Shown here: positions 42,969-51,973 of the stretch, piece after piece
How positions within the stretch are numbered: the stretch's first letter is position 1
Layout of the letters: each line of letters begins with the position of its first letter
DNA from: UBA5796 sp040752455
Lineage (GTDB): Bacteria; Chloroflexota; Anaerolineae; Anaerolineales; Villigracilaceae
Reading direction: 5' to 3'
Assembly: GCA_049324115.1 (NCBI GenBank)
Contig: JBMOMN010000006.1
Span: 1 to 64,000 of the forward strand
DNA length: 64,000 bases
Made by a program: the position numbers and the translations under genes
The notes under the pieces: model-generated
The model's database searches: none
The model's input: only the letters and a program-made list of their open reading frames with translations
What the model was told of the DNA's origin: nothing

Positions 42969-44466
42969 AGTCTACCGGTGGGTCAAGACCCTGCCCTATG
43001 CGTCTTTGATTCAGGGGGGGCTGACGGCCGGCACGGCCGCGGTGCTCGGCGTGTTCGTGTTGTATTTCAACAAGATTCCCACCAAATGGGGCTTCCTGAT
43101 GGTCGTCGCCATCATCGCAGCCTTTGGCGTCATGGTGATCGGCAACCTCAAGAAGATCCTGCTGGCCGTCATACTGATTGACATCCCCCTGCGCTGGGAC
43201 ATTTACTTCGGCGCCCAGATCGAAGCGCCGCCGCTGGGCATGCGCCTGGGCTGGATGGTGGCGCTGACTTCCGCCGCGCTGGCAGGGCTGTATTTGCTCT
43301 ACATTCTGCAAGAATTGGTCAAACCGGGCAGCCAGCCCAGGATCGTGTTCCGCGAGAACCTGCCCCTGACCCTTTACATGGTTTTTGTATGTCTGTCGGT
43401 CTTCGTCGCCCACTACACATTGGGCGCGCTTTACCAGGTTTTTTTCCTGGCCCAGATGTACCTGCTTTATTTATACATCGCCACCGCGATCCGCGAACGC
43501 GAGGAAATCGTTTTTATCATGCTGTTCTTGCTGGCAGGCCTCGTCTTCGAGGGGCTGATCATGATCGGCCAGATCTTCTTCGGTTTACAGATCAACTTTG
43601 GCGGGATCGTGACCGTCATCTGGACCGACGAGGGGAGGCGCGCCGCCGGGACGCTGGGATCGCCCAACGTCGCGGCCGGATACCTGGGCCTGCTCATTGC
43701 CCCGGCCTTCAGCCTCCTTTTCACGAACTTGCGCAGGCTCTACAAACTGCTGGCCCTGGCCGCTTTCGGGTTGGGCCTGATCGGCCTGGGCTTGACCCTG
43801 TCGCGCGGCGGCTCGATCGCCATGTCTGTCTCGATGGCAATCTTCGTCCTGATCGCCGCCTGGCGCGGCAAACTGCCAGTCTGGGTTCCCATTGCCCTGG
43901 TCGCCGTCGCAGCAACCGTGCTGCTCCTCTTTGCCGATGTCTTCCTTGCCCAGTTCACCGGCGTGCGCTCAGACGCAGCCCTGGCGCGCATCCACCTGAT
44001 GCAGATCGCCTTCAACATGATCGCCAACAACCCGCTCTTGGGCATCGGGGCCAACAATTACGCCATCAACATCCGCAATTACCTGCTGCCCGGCCTGACC
44101 GGGGAGTTCATCTACACCGTCCACAACAAATACCTGTTGGTCTGGGCCGAGACCGGCATCGGCGGGATCGCCGCCTTCCTGTGGTTCCTGATCGCCATTA
44201 TCCGCCGCGGCTGGGCGCTCTGGCGGCGCAACGACGCGCTCCTGTCGCCGTTGGCATTGGGCATTATGGCCGCGGTCATCGGGCAGATGATCCACATGCT
44301 CGTAGAAATCTTCGACTCGCGCACCCAGGTGCAGGCCCTGTGGCTGGTCGCCGGGTTGCTCGTCGCGATGCAGACCATTTCGAAGGATCGGACTTCTAAT
44401 TCTCCTGACTTTGAAACCCAAACGACAGGAGTCGCTGGACTCCGCCGCTTAAAGGATAAATCTTGA
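42949..44466 (+). CDS. O-antigen polymerase/ligase family membrane protein (Wzy, cluster 2)
   Basis: A 505-aa polytopic protein with ten or more helices. The Wzy_C signature is clear: NPLLGIGANNYAINIRNYL, then VHNKYLLVWAETGIGG. It starts 20 bp inside the previous gene. The C-terminal roughly 25 residues (from KDRTSNSPDF) lie in DNA that resembles the repeat units at 48851-48945 and may be repeat-derived. Its stop overlaps the TTG start of the flippase. Confidence 0.88.
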   Translation: MTTQRRRVYRWVKTLPYASLIQGGLTAGTAAVLGVFVLYFNKIPTKWGFLMVVAIIAAFGVMVIGNLKKILLAVILIDIPLRWDIYFGAQIEAPPLGMRLGWMVALTSAALAGLYLLYILQELVKPGSQPRIVFRENLPLTLYMVFVCLSVFVAHYTLGALYQVFFLAQMYLLYLYIATAIREREEIVFIMLFLLAGLVFEGLIMIGQIFFGLQINFGGIVTVIWTDEGRRAAGTLGSPNVAAGYLGLLIAPAFSLLFTNLRRLYKLLALAAFGLGLIGLGLTLSRGGSIAMSVSMAIFVLIAAWRGKLPVWVPIALVAVAATVLLLFADVFLAQFTGVRSDAALARIHLMQIAFNMIANNPLLGIGANNYAINIRNYLLPGLTGEFIYTVHNKYLLVWAETGIGGIAAFLWFLIAIIRRGWALWRRNDALLSPLALGIMAAVIGQMIHMLVEIFDSRTQVQALWLVAGLLVAMQTISKDRTSNSPDFETQTTGVAGLRRLKDKS

Positions 44467-45941
44467 CCACATCACCGCCCCCCGCCCCGACCCTCAACAC
44501 CGGCCTCAAGCACAAGGCCCGCAACACCGCCTCGCTGCTGGTCAACGACGCCGTGACGCGCGCCGTCACCTTCGTCATCTACATGCTCATTTCCCGTTAC
44601 CTCGGCGCTGAGGAGTTCGGGCAGTTGTCGCTCACCCTGGCGATCTTTTACCTGCTCCAAAGCCTGGCCCCGGCAGGACTGAAGATCCTGGTCATGCGCG
44701 AGGTCGCCCGCGACCGGGAGAACACCAACCGCTACTTCGTCAACGGCAGCCTGGTCGCCGGAGCCTCGTCACTGGTGGCCCTGCTCATCCTGCTCCTCTT
44801 CCTGCAAGTCATGGGCTATTCGCAGGATACGGTCAACATCGTCCTGCTGGTCTCGTTCGGGATCGTCCCGTTCTCCCTCTCGGCCATTTGCGAGGCCATC
44901 TTCCAGGCCTGGGAGCAGGTCCGCTTCATCACCGTCGCCAACGTGCCGCTCAACCTCGTCCGGGGAGCGCTGGCCTGGTGGCTGCTCTCCCGCACCGGCA
45001 GCCTGCTCCCGATTGGCTACCTGTTCCTCGCCACCTACGTGGTCACCTTCCTGATGGAATGGGGCCTCTACGGCCTGTTCATCACCCGTCCCAAACTCGA
45101 ATTCGACCCGGGCTTCGCCTGGAAATTGCTCAAATCTTCGGCCACCTTCCTCGCTTTGCAGAGCGTCATCGCCGTGCTGGGCAGTTTCCTGCTGATCGTC
45201 ATTTCCAGGATCGCCAGTGAAGCCGACGCCGGTTTCTACAACGCGGCCAACCAGTTGATGGCTCCTATCATCCTCTTCTGCCAGAGCGTGGCGATGAGCC
45301 TCTTCCCGACCCTGTGCCGCCGCCACGACGCGGGCCTGCCGGCCTTCAAGCGCTTTTCGACCCAGTTGGCCGAATTCCTGAACGTGTTCACCCTCCCATC
45401 TGCGGTTGGACTGTTCATCCTGGCCGACCCGATCCTGCTCCTGCTCTACGGCAACCCGGACTTCCTGGCGGCTTCCGTTGTTTTGCGGATCACCGCCTGG
45501 AACCTGATCGTCAAGGGCCTCACCAGCGTCCTCGGGCGGATGCTGATCGCCAGCCAGCGCGAAAAGACCCTGTTCCGCATCCTGCTCGCCGAGCTGGTTT
45601 TTCATATCGTCCTGGGGATCGGCCTGACCCTCTGGCTTGGACTGGTGGGCGCTTCGATTGCCACCCTGCTGACCGCCATGCTCGAAATCGTCCTGCACTG
45701 GCTCCCCGTCCGCAAGGTCGTGGGCCAATTCAACCTGGGCGCGGCCTTCTGGAAGCCGCTCGCGGCCAGCCTGGCCATGGCACTCTACCTGCTCCTGGCC
45801 CTCCGGTCCGGGATGCACGTGCTGCTCATGCTGCTTTCGGCAGCCGCGGTATACGGCATTTTCTGGCTGGCGATCTCAGCCTGGGCCAACGGCGGGCTGC
45901 GCCAGTTCAAAGCCGCGTTCATTCGTCAATGGTCGGAGTAG
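44463..45941 (+). CDS. oligosaccharide flippase (Wzx, cluster 2)
   Basis: A 492-aa polytopic protein with 12-14 helices of the MOP superfamily. LLVNDAVTRAVTFVIYMLIS and YLGAEEFGQLSLTLAIFYLL are typical of Wzx. The start is a TTG overlapping the polymerase stop, with AAAGGAT upstream. It would flip the cluster 2 repeat unit. It is only distantly similar by eye to the cluster 1 flippase, so the two clusters are not simple duplicates. Confidence 0.9.
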   Translation: MTTSPPPAPTLNTGLKHKARNTASLLVNDAVTRAVTFVIYMLISRYLGAEEFGQLSLTLAIFYLLQSLAPAGLKILVMREVARDRENTNRYFVNGSLVAGASSLVALLILLLFLQVMGYSQDTVNIVLLVSFGIVPFSLSAICEAIFQAWEQVRFITVANVPLNLVRGALAWWLLSRTGSLLPIGYLFLATYVVTFLMEWGLYGLFITRPKLEFDPGFAWKLLKSSATFLALQSVIAVLGSFLLIVISRIASEADAGFYNAANQLMAPIILFCQSVAMSLFPTLCRRHDAGLPAFKRFSTQLAEFLNVFTLPSAVGLFILADPILLLLYGNPDFLAASVVLRITAWNLIVKGLTSVLGRMLIASQREKTLFRILLAELVFHIVLGIGLTLWLGLVGASIATLLTAMLEIVLHWLPVRKVVGQFNLGAAFWKPLAASLAMALYLLLALRSGMHVLLMLLSAAAVYGIFWLAISAWANGGLRQFKAAFIRQWSE

Positions 45942-45943
45942 CC

Positions 45944-47125
45944 ATGCGCGTCGTTTACTATACCATCCCCCCGCTGCTCGACGCCGCCCTGCCCTTTATC
46001 GCCGGGATGAGCCGCCGCGTCGAATTGCACGTCATCATGCAGATCCACCCCGGCGGCTGGCAGACCAGCATGTTCGACCTGGAACCCCAATCCCTCCCAT
46101 ACGGAATGTCGCCTGCGGCCCCGGTCATGGGGGCATTCCCGCCTGAAGTGCGCTCCTGCTGGGCGGACACCCGCAGCTTCCAACTGGCTGTTTTCGGCGG
46201 AGGACACAGCCTGCATCCGGACAGCCTGCGGACCGCCTGGCAGGTGGCGCGCTACATCAAAAATCTTGATCCAGATGTCCTCCATCTCGAAACAGCCATC
46301 GGGCGGATGGGGGTGGTCCTGCCGCTGCTCAACTCGACCCCGTTGGTAATGACCGTCCACGACCCCGAACCGCACTCCGGGGAGGCTCCCTTGAACAAAA
46401 TCCTCATCCGGCAGCTTAACTTTGGGGTATCCGATCACTTCATCCTCCACAACCGCTCACAAGTTTCACTTTTTACAAAAGGGTACAAAATTCGTGAAAC
46501 CAAGGCAAGCGTGGTACAGCTCGGAGTCTATTATTTGTACAAACACTATTCCGAAAATTCAAAAACCGATGACGGCCGCACGGTCCTGTTTTTCGGGCGC
46601 TTATCCCCCTACAAGGGACTGGAAGACCTGTTCGAGGCCATCCCGCTGGTCAGCCGGGAAATTCCCGAGGCCAGGTTCATTGTCGCCGGGCAGCCCATCC
46701 CCGGTTACGAAATCCCGCCCAAGCCCGGATCCGGCAATGTCGAGATGATCAACACCTACATCTCCAACGCCGACCTGGCCCGGCTCTTCCAACAGGCCAG
46801 TATCGTGGTCTGCCCTTACCGGGACGCGACCCAGAGTGCGGTGGTGCTGACCGCTTACGCCTTCGACAAACCCGTCATCGCCACCAACGTCGGCGGCCTG
46901 CCCGAATACGTGGACGGAGGCCGGACCGGAGAACTGGTCCCGCCCCGGAACCCGGAAATGCTGGCCGGGGCCATCGTCAGGATGCTGCGCCAGCTCGACC
47001 GCGATCCCCAGGCCCGGGAGTCCTACGGTCAGGCCATCCGGCACAAATGCCAGACCGACCTGTCGTGGGAGACGATTGCCGATCAAACCCTGGCAGTCTA
47101 CGAAAAAGCCCGCCTCAGCAAATAG
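45944..47125 (+). CDS. family 4 glycosyltransferase
   Basis: 393 aa from the ATG of MRVVYYTIPPLLD (GGAG six bases upstream). The frame is open much further upstream, inside the flippase gene, and that part is a shadow. The C-terminal domain has FFGRLSPYKGLEDLFEAIP, VVCPYRDATQSAVVLTAYAF and the NVGGLPEYVDGG loop. Cytoplasmic repeat-unit assembly; the donor sugar is not predictable. Confidence 0.9.
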   Translation: MRVVYYTIPPLLDAALPFIAGMSRRVELHVIMQIHPGGWQTSMFDLEPQSLPYGMSPAAPVMGAFPPEVRSCWADTRSFQLAVFGGGHSLHPDSLRTAWQVARYIKNLDPDVLHLETAIGRMGVVLPLLNSTPLVMTVHDPEPHSGEAPLNKILIRQLNFGVSDHFILHNRSQVSLFTKGYKIRETKASVVQLGVYYLYKHYSENSKTDDGRTVLFFGRLSPYKGLEDLFEAIPLVSREIPEARFIVAGQPIPGYEIPPKPGSGNVEMINTYISNADLARLFQQASIVVCPYRDATQSAVVLTAYAFDKPVIATNVGGLPEYVDGGRTGELVPPRNPEMLAGAIVRMLRQLDRDPQARESYGQAIRHKCQTDLSWETIADQTLAVYEKARLSK

Positions 47126-47164
47126 ACTTCGGAAGTCGGCTTGATTTCCAAGAAAGAGAAACCA

Positions 47165-48343
47165 ATGAAGCCTGTCCTCACCATTTTCATTGACGGCCTG
47201 AAACCTGAAAGCCTGCCACACATGCCGTTCCTGAACTCCCTGCCCCACCAGCGGCGGCTGGAGACAATTTTAGGATATTCCATCACCTGCCACGCCTCGA
47301 TGTACACCGGCGTGTACCCGAACAAGCATAAACTCTGGTTCCTGTGGCAGTATTCCCCGGCGACTTCCCCGTTCCGCTGGCTGAAAAAATTGCCTTTCCT
47401 GTACCCGTTCAACATCATCCCGGCCTGGCTGTTCCTGCGCAAGATCACCCTGCGCTATTCCAAGCTGACTTCCTACTGGAAAATCCCGCGCATCCTCAAC
47501 CTGCCGCTCCGCTACTGGCCGAACATTGACGTGGCCGAGAAAAAATACTGGGACGAGGACGGTTACGTCGAGGGCTACCCCACCATCTTCGAGAAACTGC
47601 GGGAACACGGCGTCCCCTACGAGATCGTCGGCATGGTCCCCGGGACGATCCACACCTCGCGGATCATCGCCGAACACGCCTTCGACGAGATCAAGCCCTG
47701 GACCTACCTGTTCGTCGGCGACCTGGATGCCATCAGCCACCATCACGGGCAGGATGCGCCGGAGGTGATCGAGAAGCTCAAAGAACTGGATGCCATCCTC
47801 GAACGCTGCTACCGCGACTTCGAGGCCAGGGTCGGCGATTTCGATTGCTTCGTCTTTTCGGACCACGGGCATGCCCGCCTGAACGAAAAAATTGACCTGT
47901 ACCAGGTCTTTCGCGAAGCAGGCGATAACCTGAACCGTTACATGCACTTGATGGACGCCAACGTGGCCCGTTTCTGGTTCCGCAACGAAAAGGAACGCGC
48001 CCGGGTCGAGAAAATCCTGTCCACGCTGGAGAACGGCTACATCCTGACCCCGGAAAAGATGGCCCACTACCACATGGACATGCCCGACACCCGTTACGGC
48101 GAACTGCTCTACTACCTCGACCTCGGCAGCGCCTTCTCGCGCACCATCTTCGGCTACGGCTTCCGCCAGCAGTCCATCCACGGTTACGTGCCGGACCATC
48201 CCGAAGTGGACGGCGTCTTCGTCTCCAACCGGCCCATCGCCGGGAATGGCAAGGTCCGCCTGGTGGACATCCTGCCGTCGCTGTTGAGCCAGTTCGGATT
48301 GCCCATCCCCGGCCATGTGGACGGCCGGAACATCTGGGAGTAG
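47165..48343 (+). CDS. type I phosphodiesterase/alkaline-phosphatase superfamily protein
   Basis: 392 aa from the ATG of MKPVLTIFIDGLKPE; a TTG at 47141 is also in frame. The metal Asp is in FIDGL, the nucleophile lies in GYSITCHASMYTGVYPNKH, and further metal ligands are in FVGDLDAISHHHG and FSDHGHARL. The family hydrolyses phosphodiesters or transfers phospho-groups. There is no signal peptide, so it is probably cytoplasmic. It could release or transfer a phosphate-linked substituent. A GACTTC-G-GAAGTC palindrome lies at 47125-47137, before the start. Confidence 0.82.
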   Translation: MKPVLTIFIDGLKPESLPHMPFLNSLPHQRRLETILGYSITCHASMYTGVYPNKHKLWFLWQYSPATSPFRWLKKLPFLYPFNIIPAWLFLRKITLRYSKLTSYWKIPRILNLPLRYWPNIDVAEKKYWDEDGYVEGYPTIFEKLREHGVPYEIVGMVPGTIHTSRIIAEHAFDEIKPWTYLFVGDLDAISHHHGQDAPEVIEKLKELDAILERCYRDFEARVGDFDCFVFSDHGHARLNEKIDLYQVFREAGDNLNRYMHLMDANVARFWFRNEKERARVEKILSTLENGYILTPEKMAHYHMDMPDTRYGELLYYLDLGSAFSRTIFGYGFRQQSIHGYVPDHPEVDGVFVSNRPIAGNGKVRLVDILPSLLSQFGLPIPGHVDGRNIWE

Positions 48344-48345
48344 CC

Positions 48346-49608
48346 ATGGGAAAATACACCCTGCACACCGACCCCCGCGTGGATGCCATCGTCGAGTCAC
48401 ACCTGGCCCAAATCTGCGAATGCACGCTGCGGCATTTCAGGCCCGAAGCGCTGCTGCTTTCGGGCAGTTTCGGGCGCGGCGAGGGTTCGGTCTCGCTCGA
48501 CGGCGGGCAGGTGCGCTTTTACAGCGATTACGAAGTCAGCCTGATCAGCAGCCGGCCGAGCGCCCGCCTGGCGATCGACCCGATCCAGCGCGAGATCAAC
48601 GCCAAACTGCCGCTCTCGGTCTCCATCTTTTGGACCACGCCGCGCAAACTGCGCCATAACCTCAGCCGCAACCTGTCGTTTGGCCCGCCTTACCTGTCCA
48701 TCGGCGTGTACGAGTTGAAGGCCGGGTCGCAGGTGTTTTACGGGGACTTCGACCTCTCGGCCAACCAGAACGACCCGCGCGACCTGCCTGTCAGCGAAGG
48801 GGTGCGATTGATCGCCAACCGCATGATGGAAGCCATCGAGAAGTGGTGGCGGACTCCAAAGTCTCCCGACCTTGGAACACGGACTCCGAAGTCTCCTGAC
48901 CTTGGAACACAGACCCCGAAGTCTGGAGACTTCGGACTCCGAGAGCGAAGCGAACTGGCCTTCTCGCTCTCGAAACTGGTCCTGGCCTGCGGGGATGCGC
49001 TGCTGCTGAAAAACGGCCACTACCACTACTCCTACGCCGAAAGGGGACGGCGTTTCAGCCAGCATTACGACGAACTTTTCAGGCCTTTATTGGGTTGCGA
49101 ATTTTTCACGCTTTACGAGCAAGCCTCCTCCTTCAAACTTCGCCCGGATGCCGAAGTCCAGCCCGCCGCCATTTTGGAGGCGCTGCCCCAGATACGGGCC
49201 TGTTGCTGGACGACCCTGCGCCACCTGCTGGATTTGCCGGAAGATGACACAGACCGGGTCTTCGCAGCGATGGCCGCCTCGATGCCCATCACCTACCAGA
49301 CCGGGCTGTCAAATTCCCTGGACGTAGCCTATGAGGATCTCATCCTGTGGCTGCGCGGACGCCGGGCCGGGAAGAAAACGTGGCCGAACAACCGGACACC
49401 GGGGCTTAGCCTGACCATGTTCCAGAGACTCTACGGGGCCATCCCGTCGCTGTTCTGGGGGCTGCCGATGGAGGGGCAAGCCGACGCCCGCCTGCTGCAA
49501 GCCAGCCGGGAATGGGGCGCGTGGGCCTTCCCGCCGCAGGCCAGGCCCGCCGTCCCCGAGCAGCAACTGGTTCCGGTCCTGCTTTCAATGTGGCACGCTT
49601 TTGGATAA
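48346..49608 (+). CDS. nucleotidyltransferase-like protein with a repeat-derived insertion
   Basis: A 420-aa protein with GGGAG upstream. LLLSGSFGRGEGS (about 36-48) followed by FYSDYEVSL (about 61-69) is the GS-x-x-R-G-x plus DxE pattern of the polymerase-beta nucleotidyltransferase fold. The rest is helical and unrecognised. Residues about 169-200 consist of two 10-aa repeats RTPKSPDLGT and a partial third, encoded by 48851-48945, which is a palindromic repeat element inserted in frame. The 2-bp gap to the phosphodiesterase gene implies co-translation and perhaps a joint function. Confidence 0.65.
   Translation: MGKYTLHTDPRVDAIVESHLAQICECTLRHFRPEALLLSGSFGRGEGSVSLDGGQVRFYSDYEVSLISSRPSARLAIDPIQREINAKLPLSVSIFWTTPRKLRHNLSRNLSFGPPYLSIGVYELKAGSQVFYGDFDLSANQNDPRDLPVSEGVRLIANRMMEAIEKWWRTPKSPDLGTRTPKSPDLGTQTPKSGDFGLRERSELAFSLSKLVLACGDALLLKNGHYHYSYAERGRRFSQHYDELFRPLLGCEFFTLYEQASSFKLRPDAEVQPAAILEALPQIRACCWTTLRHLLDLPEDDTDRVFAAMAASMPITYQTGLSNSLDVAYEDLILWLRGRRAGKKTWPNNRTPGLSLTMFQRLYGAIPSLFWGLPMEGQADARLLQASREWGAWAFPPQARPAVPEQQLVPVLLSMWHAFG
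48851..48945. repeat. palindromic repeat element inside a coding region
   Basis: Two 30-bp units (48851-48880, 48881-48910) with two mismatches, then a partial unit holding the perfect palindrome CCGAAGTCT-GG-AGACTTCGG (48916-48935). Related GAAGTC palindromes occur at 47125-47137 and 55064-55078 outside genes. The length keeps the reading frame. Confidence 0.85.
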
Positions 49609-49614
49609 GACCCT

Positions 49615-50730
49615 ATGACCCGGATTCGCATCCTGCACCTTGTCAACAACCTGGTCGATTCGAGCATCAGCCGGATCGTGGAACGTATCATCCGCAGCCT
49701 GGACGTCGCCCAATACGAGTGGCACGTCGGTTATCTAAGCGGTTCCGGCGAAATGGAAGCCGCTTTGAAAAGCCTGGGAGCAGAGATCGTCCATTTTTCG
49801 GCGCAGCAGGCCGAGGGTCCGGTAGCGCTGCGGATACGGGAATACGTCCACGAGCGCGGCATCCAGATCATCCACACCCATACCCCGCGCACCATCCTGG
49901 CCATCACCCGGGCCGGGCTGAAAAACGTCCCCCACATCGCCACCAAGCACCTGCTGACCAAACCCAGCGACCGGCGCTGGGGCGTGCTCTATACCGCCTT
50001 CGATTACGTGACCCTCTACCTGCCCGACCGGATCGTGCCCGTCAGCGAGAGCATGGCCGCCGGGATCAAGGCCCTGCCCGGGATCCGGGACGGCCGCGTG
50101 ATCCCGGTGCGGAACGCCATCCCGTGCGAGGAGTTTTACCAGCCCGAAAGGCGGCGGTCTACGCGCCGGGGCCTGGGGTTTGGTCCTGAGCAAGTGGTCT
50201 TCGGTTACACCGGACGGCTGGACCCGGTCAAACGGATTGACCTGCTCTTGAAGGCTTTTACCGAAGTGCTGGCGGCCCATCCCAACGTCCGGCTGCTGAT
50301 CGTCGGCGAGGGCAGCCAGAGCCGGGAACTGGAAGCGATGGGCCGCAGCCTGGGGATCGCCGAAGCCGTCACCTGGACCGGGTTCCGGGCCGACATCGCC
50401 CGCCTGCTGGCCGCCATGGACGTGTACGTCCAGCCCTCGCACAACGAGGGGCTGTCGTTGAGCATTCTGGAAGCCATGGCCGCCGGGAAGCCGGTGATCG
50501 CCACCGATGTGGGCGGAGCCAGGGAAGTGCTGCACCACCGGGAGACGGGAATGCTCATCCCGCCGCGGGCGCACGGAGCCTTGTCTGGGGCCATGCTGGA
50601 ACTGGCCCAATGCCCGGTGCTGCGTTTGCAGCTTGGGGCCGCGGCCAAGGAGCACGTTTTCGACAAATTCAGCCTGGCGAAAATGGTCAATGCCTACGGG
50701 CAAATCTATCAATCATTGATTTCGAAATAA
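49615..50730 (+). CDS. family 4 glycosyltransferase
   Basis: A 371-aa GT-B protein. The N-terminal part has ILHLVNNLVDSSISRIVERI and the IIHTHTPRTILA block. The C-terminal domain has GYTGRLDPVKRIDLLLKAF, PSHNEGLSLSILEAMAAGKP (the E-x7-E motif) and TDVGGAREVL. It is a typical GT4 of capsule clusters; donor unknown. The stop of the previous gene is 6 bp away. Confidence 0.92.
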   Translation: MTRIRILHLVNNLVDSSISRIVERIIRSLDVAQYEWHVGYLSGSGEMEAALKSLGAEIVHFSAQQAEGPVALRIREYVHERGIQIIHTHTPRTILAITRAGLKNVPHIATKHLLTKPSDRRWGVLYTAFDYVTLYLPDRIVPVSESMAAGIKALPGIRDGRVIPVRNAIPCEEFYQPERRRSTRRGLGFGPEQVVFGYTGRLDPVKRIDLLLKAFTEVLAAHPNVRLLIVGEGSQSRELEAMGRSLGIAEAVTWTGFRADIARLLAAMDVYVQPSHNEGLSLSILEAMAAGKPVIATDVGGAREVLHHRETGMLIPPRAHGALSGAMLELAQCPVLRLQLGAAAKEHVFDKFSLAKMVNAYGQIYQSLISK

Positions 50731-50741
50731 TTGGGACGAAT

Positions 50742-51965
50742 ATGAAAGATCCGCTAAATATCCTGATGATCACCCACCACCGCCGCTACCGGACATCGGG
50801 CAGGTCGCAAGTCATCGGCAGGCACCTGGTCGCTCGCGGCCACAAAGTGACCTTGATGGTCACCGCCGACGAGCGCAAGTTCGGCACGGTCGAGTCGGAG
50901 TGGGACGGCGTGCGGGTCATCGAAGCGCCCGACCTGCTCTGGGGCAAGCTGCGCTCCGGCTGGGACCCGTGGGCGCTGCTCAACCGGACCGCCTACCTGC
51001 GCAGGGAAAAACCGGACTACGACCTGGTCCATTGCTTCGAGACCCGCCCGACAACGATCCACCCGGCGCTCTATTACGCCCGGCGTCACGACCTGCCGCT
51101 CCTCTCGGACTGGAACGACTGGTGGAGGGACGGCATTATTGACGTGCTGCGCCCCTGGTGGTACCCGTCAGTTTTTGGCGAATATGAAACCTATTACGAG
51201 GAAGCCTTCCGCCCTGCCTGCGACGGGACCACAGCTATCAGCACCGCCCTGACGCGGCGCGCTGAGGGCCTGGGCATTCCGGCAGAACGGTTGTATTACC
51301 TGCCCGGCGGCACGACCCCAGGAATCCACCTGAACCGCGCCAAGGAAGAATGCCGCTCCCGCTTCGGGCTGCCGCTCGAAGATCCGATCCTGGGGTTTGC
51401 CAGTGCTGATTCCTTCCTGGATATGGAACTGGTCCTGACCGCCTTGCCCATCGTCATTCGGCGGTTCCCCAGCGCCAAGTTAATCCTTACAGGGGAAGTA
51501 CGCGCTTCGACGTTGACATTAGCCCGCAAGAACGGCATTTTAGATCACATCGTTTGTACCGGCTACGTGCCAAACGAGGACTTGCCGTGGTGGCTAGGCT
51601 GCGCAGATATCTTCCTGCTGCCCTTCCCCAATACAGTTTACAACGTGGGACGTTGGCCCAATAAAGTCGGCCTGTACATGAGCCTTGAGCGGCCGGTGGT
51701 CGCCAACCCGTATGGCGACATCAAAGCCCTGATCGAGGACCACCAGGTCGGCCTGGCAGCGGATGTCACGGCGGAAGATTTTGCGGCCAAGATCATCTTC
51801 CTGCTCGAAAATCCCGCAGTCGCTTGCCAGTTGGGCCGCAATGGGCGCAAGATGGCCGAAACAACTTACAACTGGGAAACCCTGGTCTGTGGTCTCGAAG
51901 ATTTCTACTACCGTATTCTCAACATGGAAAAAGTCTCTCTTGGACCGAGGAAAAAATCAAGGTGA
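50742..51965 (+). CDS. family 4 glycosyltransferase
   Basis: 407 aa from the ATG of MKDPLNILMITHHRRYRTSG. The GT-B C-terminal domain is recognisable by LILTGEVRASTLTLARKNG, GYVPNEDLPWWLGCADIFL and KVGLYMSLERPVVANPYGD. Compared with the other GT4s the E-x7-E region is less conserved. Third glycosyltransferase of cluster 2, so the repeat unit has at least four sugars counting the initiating one, if each adds one. Confidence 0.85.
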   Translation: MKDPLNILMITHHRRYRTSGRSQVIGRHLVARGHKVTLMVTADERKFGTVESEWDGVRVIEAPDLLWGKLRSGWDPWALLNRTAYLRREKPDYDLVHCFETRPTTIHPALYYARRHDLPLLSDWNDWWRDGIIDVLRPWWYPSVFGEYETYYEEAFRPACDGTTAISTALTRRAEGLGIPAERLYYLPGGTTPGIHLNRAKEECRSRFGLPLEDPILGFASADSFLDMELVLTALPIVIRRFPSAKLILTGEVRASTLTLARKNGILDHIVCTGYVPNEDLPWWLGCADIFLLPFPNTVYNVGRWPNKVGLYMSLERPVVANPYGDIKALIEDHQVGLAADVTAEDFAAKIIFLLENPAVACQLGRNGRKMAETTYNWETLVCGLEDFYYRILNMEKVSLGPRKKSR

Positions 51966-51973
51966 ACAGGAAA

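Noticed and set aside
45314..45943. Long N-terminal extension of the glycosyltransferase at 45944
   Set aside because: It overlaps the flippase gene in another frame and is rich in Arg/Pro/Gly; the ATG at 45944 has a good ribosome-binding site and starts the GT fold.
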